This document shows positions 1-8,700 of a stretch of 64,000 bases of DNA, piece after piece (position 1 is the stretch's first letter; each line of letters starts with the position of its first letter). Source of the stretch: Jiangella gansuensis DSM 44835 (GTDB lineage Bacteria; Actinomycetota; Actinomycetes; Jiangellales; Jiangellaceae); the NCBI RefSeq assembly GCF_000515395.1, contig NZ_KI911782.1:2104506-2168505 (forward strand). The letters are read 5' to 3'. A program made the position numbers and the translations under genes. A model generated the notes under the pieces. That model was not told where the DNA came from, ran no database searches, and was given only the letters and a program-made list of their open reading frames with translations.

Positions 1-45
1 CGCAGCTTCATCTCCGGGCTGTCCGACGGCGGCGTCAAGGGCTGA
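1..45 (+). CDS. Carbohydrate ABC transporter permease, C-terminal fragment
   Basis: Only the last 14 codons and a TGA stop are inside the window. The tail reads RSFISGLSDGGVKG, which resembles the conserved C-terminus of MalG-type sugar ABC permeases (RxFxxGLxxGAVKG). That family supplies one of two inner-membrane channel subunits of a sugar importer. The gene lies 66 bases before the FAD oxidoreductase on the same strand, so the two may be one catabolic operon. The assignment rests on a short tail only; the substrate cannot be inferred. Confidence 0.6.
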   Translation, partial: RSFISGLSDGGVKG

Positions 46-111
46 CGCCCGCGCCCGCCACGTCTCGACCACCAGACCCACTCAACCGACTTACAGGAAC
101 GGAAGGGCTAC

Positions 112-1731
112 GTGCAGATCGACAGTGCAGATGTCCTGGTCATCGGCGGCGGGCTCGGCGGCGTGGCGGCCGCCCGGGCGGCACTGACGCTGGGCCGGCG
201 GGTGATCCTCACCGAGTCCGGTGACTGGCTCGGCGGCCAGCTGACCAGCCAGGCGGTCCCGCCGGACGAGCACCCGTGGATCGAGAGCGAGTACGTTTCC
301 GCTGGGTACCGCGAGCTGCGCGAACGGATCCGCGACTTCTATCGCCGCAATTATCCGCTGACGCCCGAGGCCCGCGCAGCCGAGCACCTCAACCCAGGCC
401 TCGGGTTCGTGTCGGCACTGTGCCACGAGCCGCGAGTCGCCGCCCTGGTGCTCGAGGAGACCGTGTCGCCGTGGCTGGCCTCGGGTGCGCTCACGGTCCT
501 GCGCGGGGTCACCCCGGTGGCGGCGACGCGGGAGGGTGACCGCGTCACGTCGGTCACCGTCCGCGACCGGTCCGGTGCGTCGACCCTGCTGCGCGGTGCG
601 ATCGTCCTCGACGCCACCGAACTCGGCGACCTGCTCGAGCTGGCCGGGGTTCCGCACGTGATCGGCGCGGAGTCGAGGAGCGAAACCGGCGAGCTGCACG
701 CCCCCGACCACGCCGACCCGCTGGACCAGCAGGCGATCACCTGGTGCGCGGCCGTGGAGCTCCGACCGGGTGAATCGCACGTGATCCCGGAGCCCGCCGG
801 CTACGCAGCCTGGCGCGACACCGTCGACCCGCGCTGGCCGGGTTCACAACTGTCATGGACCGATGTCCACCCGATCACACTGGAGAAGCGGTACCGCCCG
901 CTCTTCGCCGGCACGCCGGAGCAGGCCGTCACCGGTGCCGACCGCGACCTGTGGCACTACCGCCGCATCCTGGCCCGGCGTCACCTGGACCACACCTTCG
1001 CCGGCGGCGACGTCACCTTGATCAACTGGCCGCAGGTCGACTACTGGGAAGTGCCGCTGCTCGGCGTGGACGCCGACACTCGGAAGCGGGCCCTGGCCGG
1101 CGCCCGCGAGCTCACGCTCTCCTTCGTGCACTGGGTGCAGACCGAAGCCCCGCGAAGCGACGGCGGCACCGGCTACCCGGAGCTGCGGTTGCGCGGCGAC
1201 GTCCTCGGCACCGACGACGGCCTCGCCAGAGAGGCGTACATCCGAGAATCGCGCCGCATCCGTGCGGCGTTCACCGTGACCGAGGCCCACATCGGCCGGG
1301 CGATGCGCGGGCCTGGTGTCGGCGCGCAGGTGTTCCCCGACAGCGTCGGCATCGGCTACTACCGGATCGACCTGCACCCGTCGACGTCAGGCCGAAACTA
1401 CGTCGATATCGCCTCCTATCCGTTCCAGATCCCGCTCGGCGCACTGATACCGGCCTCCGTGTCGAACCTGCTGCCGGCGAACAAGAACATCGGAACCACC
1501 CACATCACGAACGGCGCGTACCGGCTGCACCCGGTCGAGTGGGCGATCGGCGAAGCCGCCGGCGCGCTCGCGGCCTACTGCCTGGAGGTCGACCGGACTC
1601 CCACGCAGGTCCGTCGCGACCCATCGGACCTGCGCAAGCTGCAGGATCTGCTGGCCCAGGGCCTCGGCGTCCCGCTGGCTTGGCCCGACGACATCCGGCG
1701 CGACGGGGGAAGCGGCGAGCCCGACGAGTAG
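112..1731 (+). CDS. FAD-dependent oxidoreductase (FAD_oxidored, PF12831-like)
   Basis: A 539-residue protein with an N-terminal Rossmann dinucleotide motif ([14 protein letters not shown], about residues 12-25) followed by a glutamate that would bind the FAD ribose (residue about 35). The C-terminal part carries [19 protein letters not shown], typical of the FAD_oxidored family that includes uncharacterised sugar- or xylan-associated oxidoreductases. The GTG start at 112 is preceded by GGAACGGAAGGG. It follows the tail of a sugar ABC permease, which suggests a role in oxidising an imported carbohydrate or derivative; the substrate is unknown. No signal peptide is visible, so it should be cytoplasmic. 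Family assignment is solid, function is inference. Confidence 0.85.
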   Translation: MQIDSADVLVIGGGLGGVAAARAALTLGRRVILTESGDWLGGQLTSQAVPPDEHPWIESEYVSAGYRELRERIRDFYRRNYPLTPEARAAEHLNPGLGFVSALCHEPRVAALVLEETVSPWLASGALTVLRGVTPVAATREGDRVTSVTVRDRSGASTLLRGAIVLDATELGDLLELAGVPHVIGAESRSETGELHAPDHADPLDQQAITWCAAVELRPGESHVIPEPAGYAAWRDTVDPRWPGSQLSWTDVHPITLEKRYRPLFAGTPEQAVTGADRDLWHYRRILARRHLDHTFAGGDVTLINWPQVDYWEVPLLGVDADTRKRALAGARELTLSFVHWVQTEAPRSDGGTGYPELRLRGDVLGTDDGLAREAYIRESRRIRAAFTVTEAHIGRAMRGPGVGAQVFPDSVGIGYYRIDLHPSTSGRNYVDIASYPFQIPLGALIPASVSNLLPANKNIGTTHITNGAYRLHPVEWAIGEAAGALAAYCLEVDRTPTQVRRDPSDLRKLQDLLAQGLGVPLAWPDDIRRDGGSGEPDE

Positions 1732-1744
1732 AGTGTCGGTCGAC

Positions 1745-3148
1745 ATGGGCAAACATTCCGTCGCGATCGTCACGCTGGGCTGCAGTCGCAACGAGGTCGA
1801 CTCCGAGGAGCTCGCCGGCCGGCTCGACGCCGACGGCTTCCACCTCGTCGAAGACCCGGCGGCCGCCGAGACCGTCCTGGTCAACACCTGCGGCTTCGTC
1901 GAACAGGCGAAGAAGGACTCCGTCGACTCGCTGCTGGCCGCGGCCGACCTCAAGACCGGGGGCGCCACGAAGGCCGTCGTCGCGGTCGGGTGCATGGCGG
2001 AGCGGTACGGCGTCGAACTGGCGACGGAACTGCCCGAGGCCGACGCCGTGCTCGGGTTCGACGACTACGCCGCCATCGGGGACCGGCTGCGCGGCATCCT
2101 CGGCGGGGCGCAGCACGTTCCGCACGTCCCGCGCGACCGGCGCAAGCTGCTTCCCGTCAGCCCGGTGGAGCGGCAGGCCGCCGCGTACGCCGCGCCCGAC
2201 CTGCCCGCGGGCATGGCCCCGGCGTCGGGTCCGCGGTCGGTGCGTCGCCGTCTCGACGGCGGGCCGATGGCGCCGTTGAAGCTCGCCAGCGGCTGCGACC
2301 GCGCCTGCACGTTCTGCGCCATCCCGATGTTCCGGGGCTCGTTCCTGTCCCGCCGCCCGTCCGACGTGCTCGCCGACGCGCGGTGGCTCGCCGAGCAGGG
2401 TGTCCGGGAGCTGTTCCTGGTCAGCGAGAACTCCACCTCGTACGGGAAGGACCTCGGCGACCTGCGGCTGCTGGAGACGCTGCTGCCCGAGCTCGCCGCC
2501 GTCGACGGCATCGCGCGGGTGCGGGTGTCGTACCTGCAGCCCGCCGAGATGCGGCCGACGCTGGTCGACGCGATGCTCAGCACCCCCGGTGTCGTGCCCT
2601 ACTTCGACCTGTCGTTCCAGCACGCCAGCACGCCGCTGCTGCGCCGGATGAAGCGGTTCGGCGGCACCGAGTCGTTCCTGCAGCTGATCGACTCGGTGCG
2701 CTCCCGCGTGCCGTCGGCCGGCATCCGGTCCAACGTCATCGTCGGGTTCCCCGGCGAGACCGAGGACGACGTCGCCGAGCTCGAGTCGTTCCTCACCCAG
2801 GCACGGCTCGACGTCGTCGGCGTGTTCGGTTACTCCGACGAGGACGGCACCGAGGCCGCCACCATGGACGGCAAGCTCGACCCCGACGAAGTCACCGAAC
2901 GAGCCGACCGGGTCGGCGAGCTGGTCGAGGAACTGGTCGCGCAGCGCGCCGAGGACCGCATCGGCGACATCGTCGAGGTCCTCGTCGAATCGGTCGCCGA
3001 CGGCGTCGTCGAGGGCCGGGCCGCCCACCAGGGACCCGAGGTGGACGGCACGACGAAGGTGTCCGGTGTCACCGCCGCGGTGGGTGACCTGGTCGAATGC
3101 ATCGTCACCGGAAGCGACGGAGCCGACCTCGTGGCCGTCGCTCGGTAG
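1745..3148 (+). CDS. rimO: Ribosomal protein uS12 methylthiotransferase RimO
   Basis: Radical-SAM methylthiotransferase that converts an aspartate of ribosomal protein S12 to its beta-methylthio form. The N-terminal UPF0004 domain has the three cluster cysteines at residues 13 (TLGCSRN), 49 (NTCGF) and 83 (VGCMAE). The radical SAM motif is C184-x3-C188-x2-C191 (GCDRACTFC), and a C-terminal TRAM domain starts near residue 400. It is distinguished from MiaB by [12 protein letters not shown] and by the separate miaB gene in this window. The ATG at 1745 matches the usual N-terminus; an in-frame GTG at 1733 would add four residues. The gene is followed 32 bases later by pgsA. Confidence 0.95.
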   Translation: MGKHSVAIVTLGCSRNEVDSEELAGRLDADGFHLVEDPAAAETVLVNTCGFVEQAKKDSVDSLLAAADLKTGGATKAVVAVGCMAERYGVELATELPEADAVLGFDDYAAIGDRLRGILGGAQHVPHVPRDRRKLLPVSPVERQAAAYAAPDLPAGMAPASGPRSVRRRLDGGPMAPLKLASGCDRACTFCAIPMFRGSFLSRRPSDVLADARWLAEQGVRELFLVSENSTSYGKDLGDLRLLETLLPELAAVDGIARVRVSYLQPAEMRPTLVDAMLSTPGVVPYFDLSFQHASTPLLRRMKRFGGTESFLQLIDSVRSRVPSAGIRSNVIVGFPGETEDDVAELESFLTQARLDVVGVFGYSDEDGTEAATMDGKLDPDEVTERADRVGELVEELVAQRAEDRIGDIVEVLVESVADGVVEGRAAHQGPEVDGTTKVSGVTAAVGDLVECIVTGSDGADLVAVAR

Positions 3149-3180
3149 TGAGCGGCCCCGCCAGGCCCTACCCTGGGGCC

Positions 3181-3765
3181 GTGCCCGAACCGTCGACGGC
3201 CCCGCCGAGCCCGTGGAACATCGCGAACGCGCTGACCGCGGCGCGCATCGTGCTGGTGCCGCTGTTCGGCTGGCTGCTGCTGCGCGCAGGCGGCGAACAC
3301 GACCCCTCGCGGGTCGTGGCGTTCTTCGTGTTCGGCGTGGCCATGCTGACCGACCGGCTCGACGGCGACCTCGCGCGCAAGCGCGGCCTGATCACCGACC
3401 TGGGCAAGATCGCCGACCCGATCGCCGACAAGGCGCTGACCGGCATGGCGTTCGTGGGGCTGTCGCTGCTCGGCGACCTGCCCTGGTGGGTGACGGTGGT
3501 CGTGCTGGTCCGCGAGTGGGGCATCACGCTACTGCGGTTCGCCGTCATCCGGTACGGCGTCATCCCCGCCAGCCGGGGCGGCAAACTCAAGACGGCCCTG
3601 CAGGCGCTCGCGCTCGGGCTGTACATCCTGCCGCTACCGGGATGGTTCGACCCGGTCGAGGCGACGGCCATGGCGGCCGCCGTCATCGTCACCGTCGTCA
3701 CCGGCGTCGACTACGTGGTGTCGGCGGTCCGGCTGCGTCGTGGCTCGGCATCGGGGCCGGCGTGA
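3181..3765 (+). CDS. pgsA: CDP-diacylglycerol--glycerol-3-phosphate 3-phosphatidyltransferase
   Basis: A 194-residue integral membrane enzyme of the CDP-alcohol phosphatidyltransferase family. It makes phosphatidylglycerol phosphate, the committed step to phosphatidylglycerol and cardiolipin. The full family motif D-x2-DG-x2-AR-x8-G-x3-D-x3-D is present at about residues 57-83 (DRLDGDLAR...GKIADPIAD). Four to five hydrophobic segments follow the family pattern. The GTG at 3181 gives the expected N-terminus PWNIANALTAARI; longer upstream readings overlap rimO and are not supported. Its TGA stop overlaps the cinA GTG start (GTGA), so the two are probably translationally coupled. Confidence 0.93.
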   Translation: MPEPSTAPPSPWNIANALTAARIVLVPLFGWLLLRAGGEHDPSRVVAFFVFGVAMLTDRLDGDLARKRGLITDLGKIADPIADKALTGMAFVGLSLLGDLPWWVTVVVLVREWGITLLRFAVIRYGVIPASRGGKLKTALQALALGLYILPLPGWFDPVEATAMAAAVIVTVVTGVDYVVSAVRLRRGSASGPA

Positions 3766-4229
3766 ATGCCGAAGACGCCGTCCGGGCCCTGACCGCATCC
3801 GGCCGTACCGTCGCCACCGCAGAGTCGCTCACCGGCGGTCTGGTCTGCGCCGCGCTGACGTCGGTGCCGGGCTCGTCCGCCGTCGTCCGCGGCGGTGTGA
3901 TCGTCTACGCGACGCAGCTGAAGTCGTCGCTGGCCGGCGTGCCGGGCGAGCTGCTCGACCGGCACGGCCCGGTGGCTCCGGAGGTCGCCGCCGCCATGGC
4001 CGACGGTGTCCGGCACCGGCTGGGCGCCGACGTCGGCGTGGCCACCACGGGCGTCGCCGGGCCGAGCGGGCAGGACGGCCACCCACCGGGCACCGTGCAC
4101 GTCGCCGTGGCCACGTCGCAGGGGACCACCGTGCGGTCGTACACCGGCGACTCCGCGTTGACCGGCGGACGGGGGGAAGTCCGGGACGCGACGGTGCGGG
4201 CCGCGCTGGAGCTGCTGTCCGGACTCTGA
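3762..4229 (+). CDS. cinA: CinA family nicotinamide-nucleotide amidohydrolase
   Basis: A 155-residue stand-alone CinA C-terminal domain (PncC type), which deamidates nicotinamide mononucleotide in NAD salvage. Family signatures are TAESLTGGL near residue 20, GVIVYATQLKS near residue 45, ATTGVAGPSGQ near residue 92 and PPGTVHVAV near residue 107. The competence/damage-inducible N-terminal domain of long CinA proteins is absent, as is usual for actinobacterial short forms. The GTG start overlaps the pgsA stop by four bases. The pgsA-cinA-clgR order is common in actinomycetes. Confidence 0.92.
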   Translation: MNAEDAVRALTASGRTVATAESLTGGLVCAALTSVPGSSAVVRGGVIVYATQLKSSLAGVPGELLDRHGPVAPEVAAAMADGVRHRLGADVGVATTGVAGPSGQDGHPPGTVHVAVATSQGTTVRSYTGDSALTGGRGEVRDATVRAALELLSGL

Positions 4230-4398
4230 GACGCCGGTTCGGCGCGCGGGAATCCCCGGGCCGGCCGGCGCGTTCCACAGTGACGATGACGACTGATTTT
4301 CACCACCGCGCCCCGGCGAGGCCGGAAGCGCAAACGCTCGAACCAGAAGGTACGGTGGAGTCAAGCACAGGCGAGACGAATCGCGAGAGGGGTAGCCG

Positions 4399-4710
4399 AT
4401 GATCCTCATCAGACGGCTCGTCGGCGATGTCTTGAGGCGTCGCCGGATCGAGCAAGGCCGCACTCTCCGCGAGATCTCGGCTGCGGCGCGAGTCAGCCTC
4501 GGGTACCTGTCCGAGGTCGAACGCGGCCGCAAGGAAGCATCGTCTGAGCTGCTCGCGGCCATCTGCGAAGCACTCGATCTGCCCATGTCGGAGGTTCTGC
4601 GCGAAGTCAGCGACGAGATGATGCGGGTGGAGGCGGCGGCCGTCGGTGCCCTCACCGAGCTGCGGCCCCGGGAGATGTCCCGGCCGCGTGACGTCGTCAA
4701 GGTCGGCTGA
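4399..4710 (+). CDS. clgR: XRE-family regulator, ClgR-like
   Basis: A 103-residue protein dominated by an N-terminal helix-turn-helix of the Cro/CI type ([39 protein letters not shown]). The sequence and its position next to cinA match ClgR, the actinobacterial activator of clp protease genes during envelope and proteotoxic stress. The ATG at 4399 follows GAGAGGGGT. The C-terminus is short and lacks the AA-type Clp degradation tag of some ClgR proteins; it ends DVVKVG. The stop codon CTGA may overlap the start of the next gene. The specific name is inferred from similarity and context. Confidence 0.85.
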   Translation: MILIRRLVGDVLRRRRIEQGRTLREISAAARVSLGYLSEVERGRKEASSELLAAICEALDLPMSEVLREVSDEMMRVEAAAVGALTELRPREMSRPRDVVKVG

Positions 4711-4763
4711 TCTCGGCGCGGCCCGAGTCCGGGGTCGCGGCCGCTCCGGCGTTCCGCGACGCC

Positions 4764-5234
4764 ATGGCGCGGCTCGCCAGCGGTGTGGCGTTGCTCACGG
4801 TGCTCGACCCCGTGGGGCGCGACTGCGGCCTGACCGTGACCGCGGTGTCGTCTCTGTCTCTGGACCCGCCCCTCGTCCTGGTGTGCGTCATGAAGGACCG
4901 CTTCATGCACGACACCCTCTTCGTCGCCGACGGCTGGTCGCTGACGTTCCTGGCCGCGGATCAGTTACCGCTCGCCGACTACGCCGCGCGCGACCGGCAC
5001 CCAGGCGCCCGCGACGACTTCTCGGCCTGGCCCAGCCGCCGCACCACGCACGGCGAGCTCGTCTTCACCGGCGGTGTGGCGGCGGTCGAGTGCGTGCCCT
5101 ATCAGCTGGTCGACGCCGGCGACCACACCATCGCGATCGGCCGGGTGGTGCGGGTCGCCCCCGACCTCACCGGCGAGGTGCCGCTGGTGCACGTCGACCG
5201 CGGCTACTACTCGCCCGGCGACCCCGTCACCTGA
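4764..5234 (+). CDS. Flavin reductase family protein (N-terminus probably upstream)
   Basis: A flavin reductase-like FMN-binding domain protein: MARLASGVALLTVLD, GLTVTAVSSLSLDPPLVLVCV and the C-terminal HVDRGYYSPGDP are family signatures. Such proteins supply reduced flavin to monooxygenases or act as small FMN reductases in the cytoplasm. The first canonical start is the ATG at 4764, but the family's preceding FRxAM motif is encoded upstream in the same frame (PAFRDA at about 4746-4763). No ATG, GTG or TTG exists in frame between the stop at 4689 and 4764. A CTG at 4707 overlaps the clgR stop (CTGA) and lies four bases after AAGGT, so coupled CTG initiation is plausible and would give 175 residues. 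Confidence 0.82.
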   Translation: MARLASGVALLTVLDPVGRDCGLTVTAVSSLSLDPPLVLVCVMKDRFMHDTLFVADGWSLTFLAADQLPLADYAARDRHPGARDDFSAWPSRRTTHGELVFTGGVAAVECVPYQLVDAGDHTIAIGRVVRVAPDLTGEVPLVHVDRGYYSPGDPVT

Positions 5235-5667
5235 TCGTTTGGCGAGCGGCCTGCCGGACCATGAACAATGCCGGGTCCTCCGGGGCGGCGAACCCGAGCG
5301 GCTCGTACACCCCGTGCGCGTCCGCGGTCGCCAGCATCCACCGCTCGACGCCGGCGAGGTCCGGGTGCTCCAGGACCGCCCTCACCAGGAACCGCGCGAG
5401 TCCGCGGCCACGATGCTCCGGCACCACGAACACGTCAGCCAGGTACGCGAACGTCGTCGCGTCGGTGACGACCCGAGCGAACCCGACCTGGCTGCCGTCG
5501 CCGGCATACAAGCCGATGCCCATCGACCGGGAGACGGCCCGCTCGACCGTCTCACGGGAACGGTGGGCACTCCAGTACGCGGTGCGCAGGAAGCCGGTGA
5601 TGACGGCGAGGTCCAGCCGGCCGGCGTCGTCGTCGACCTCGTAGCCGCCGGTTGTCGCGAGGATCAC
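5227..5667 (-). CDS. GNAT family N-acetyltransferase
   Basis: A 146-residue GNAT protein. The acetyl-CoA pyrophosphate-binding motif A is clear (DVFVVPEHRGRGLARFLV, about residues 78-95), and the following AVLEHPDLAGVERWMLATADAHGVYEPLGF matches motif B with the usual Y-x2-GF element. Proteins of this subfamily often resemble putative acetyltransferases acting on amino or sugar substrates, but no substrate can be deduced. The gene is convergent with the flavin reductase; the two reading frames overlap by eight bases, so no terminator fits between them. Confidence 0.88.
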   Translation of the reverse strand: MILATTGGYEVDDDAGRLDLAVITGFLRTAYWSAHRSRETVERAVSRSMGIGLYAGDGSQVGFARVVTDATTFAYLADVFVVPEHRGRGLARFLVRAVLEHPDLAGVERWMLATADAHGVYEPLGFAAPEDPALFMVRQAARQTIR

Positions 5668-5707
5668 CTCGCCAGGGTACTCAGCCGTCGCCCTGGCGCC
5701 GGGTGGC

Positions 5708-8700
5708 TCACCCCCTCAGCCGCAGCCCGCGAGGTGTGACGTGGAAACCGGCAGCGGTCAGTGCCTCGCCGAGCGGGGTGGTGGTGATCTGTTCGCCGTC
5801 GGCCCGTTCGACCCGCAGCGACCCCAGTGCTCCCTCGCGCACCGCCAGCGCCAAGGCGTCGGCGGTGGCCCGCAGCCGCTCGGGGTCGTCGGTCCAGGAC
5901 AGCAGCGTCCGGCCGCCGCGCTCGACGTAGAGCGCAAGGTCGCCGTCGATGAGCACCACCAGCGCGCCGGCCTTGCGGCTCGGGCGGTGCCCGGAGCTGC
6001 TCGTCGCGTCGGTGTCGCGTGGGCTCCGGTCGGGCCAGGGCAGCGCGGCTCCGTACGGATTGGCCGGATCGGTGGCGGCCAGGACCACCGCGCTGGCCGG
6101 CCGGCCGTCGTCGGTGCGGGTGTACGAGCGCAGCCGGTCCACCGCGCCGGGCGTGCCGAACTGCGCCGCGCCCAGGCCGGCGACGAAGTAGCCGCGGCGG
6201 GCCCGGCCGGTGTCCTCGAACATCGAGAGCACCCGGTACGCGGCGGCGAACCCGCCGGGCAGCCGCTCGGCCGTGACCGCGCCGCGGGTGACCACGCCGT
6301 GCCGCTCGAGCAGCGCTTCGGCGGCGGCGTGCGCGCGGCGGGTGATGTCGGTATCGCGCTCGGGCAGCAGCGACCACCGCCCGGCCGCGGCCGGCGGCCC
6401 CGACCTCGACGGCATCGCGACGCGCCCGCGGGCGTACCGGGAGCGCGGCCTGGCCGGGCGGGACCGGTGCGACGACCGGGTGCCCGACAGCAGGGACCGC
6501 AGCGGCGCCAGGGTGTCGTTGGTGATCGATCCGGCCCAGACCAGGTCCCACAGCGCCGTCGTCAGCGCGGGATCGTCGGGCGGGGCGTCGAGCCGGCTGC
6601 CGACCGCATCGCTGAGCTGCCGGAAGAAGTACGCGCCGCCGCCGGCCAGCGTCTCCAGGACGGCCGTGTGCAGCCGCCCGTCCGCCTCGGCGGGGTCGAC
6701 GTCGGGCAAGGTGAGGTGTGCGGTGTCGGCCAGGTGCAGGGACACCCAGCCGTCGGAGCCTGGGAGGGTCCCGTGCCCGGACCACACGACCTCGCCGGCC
6801 GCGGTCAGCTCGTCCAACCACGCCGGCGTGTAGGCCGCCACCCGCGCGGGCAGCACCAGGCTCTCCAGCGCGCTGGCGGGAACCGCGGCGCCGCCGAGCT
6901 GCTCGACCACGCGCAGCACGCCGTCGGGGCCGCGCAGTGAGCTGCCCACCGACTGCCAGGCCGGCAGGAACCGGCCGAGCGTGGCGGCGTCGACCGGCTC
7001 GACCTCCTTGCGCAAGGCCGCCAGCGACCGGCGGCGCAGCAACCGCAGGACCTCCGCGTCACACCACTCGGTGCCGGTGCCGCCAGGGCGCAGTTCGCCT
7101 TCGACCACCCGGCCCTCGGCGGACAGCCTGCGCAGCGTCGTGGTGACCACGGCGATGCCCAGGCCGAACCGCGTCGCCACGTCGGCGGCGTGGAACGGGC
7201 CGTGCGTGCGGGCGTACCGACCGACGAGGTCGCCGAGCGGATCGGGAACCGGCGCGGCGAATGCCTCGTGCACCCCGGTGGGCAGGGCCACCCCGAGCGC
7301 GTCGCGCAGCCGGGCGGCGTCCTCGACGGCGGCCCACAGTTCCTGCCCGGCGATCCGCACCGTCATGACCCGGCGTTGGCGCAGCAGGTCGTCCAAGTGC
7401 GCTGACGCGTCCTGGCCGTCCGTGCAGCGTGCCTGCACCTCCGCCGTCGTGAGCGGGCCGAGCAGCCGCACCAGGTCGGCCACCGCCTCGGCACTTCCGG
7501 CCCGCCGGTCAGGGGCGAGCCGCTGGAGCTCGGCCTCGGTGGTCTCGACGACCTCGAGATCGAGCAGCTCACGCAGCTCCGTCTGCCCGAGCAGCTCGGA
7601 CAGCAGAGCCGAGTCGAGCGTGAGCGCCTGTGCGCGCCGTTCCGCCAGCGGGGAGTCGCCCTCGTACATGAACGCCGCGACGTAGCCGAACAGCAGGGAC
7701 CGGGCGAACGGGGACGGCTGCGCGGTCTCGACCTCGACCACCTTGACCGACCGGTCGGCGATGTGGCGCATGATCTCGCGCAGGCCGTCCAGGTCGTAGA
7801 CGTCCCGCAGGCATTCGCGCATGGTCTCCAGCAGCATCGGGAACGAGCCGTACTTCGACGCCACCTGCAGCAACTGCGCCGAGCGCTGCCGCTGCTGCCA
7901 CAGCGGAGAGCGCCGGCCCGGCGTGCGGCGCGGCAGCAGCAGGGCCCGGGCCGCGCACTCGCGGAACCGGGACGCGAACAGCGCGGAGGCACCGACCTCG
8001 GTGGTGACGATCTCGTCCAGCTCGTCGGGCTCGAGGACGACCAGCCCGGCGTCGGGCGCGCGGCCCGCGTCGCCGCCCGGAGGCCGGCCGGCCCCGTCGG
8101 CCAGCGGTTCGTCGAACCCGTCGAGGGTGTCCGGGATGCGCAGGACGATGCCGTCGTCGGCGTGCGCGGCCTGCACGTCGACGCCGTACCGTTCCCGCAG
8201 CCGCGCCCCGATGGCCAGCGCCCACGGCGCGTGCACCCGGGCGCCGAAGGGGGAGTGCAGGATCAGCCGCCAGTCGCCGAGCTCGTCGCGGAACCGCTCG
8301 ACCACGAGGGTGCGATCGTCCGGGACGTGCCCGGTGGCGGCGCGCTGCTCGCGGATATAGGCCAGCAGGTTGTCGACCGCCCACTCGTCGAGGCCGGCCC
8401 GGGCCGCCCGCTCTCGCGCCTTGGCGTCGGGAAGCCGGTCGATCTCGCGGACGAACGCCCCGAGCGCCGCACCCAGCTCCGCCGGCCGGCCGAGGGTGTC
8501 GCCGTGCCAGAACGGCAGCTTGCCCGGCTGGCCCGGGGCGGGGGAGACGAGCACACGGTCGTGGGTGATGTCCTCGATGCGCCAGCTGGTGGCGCCGAGA
8601 GCGAAGACGTCGCCGACCCGCGACTCATAGACCATCTCCTCGTCCAGCTCACCGACGCGGGCGCCGCCCTTACGCGGGTCCGAGCCGACCAGGAAGACAC

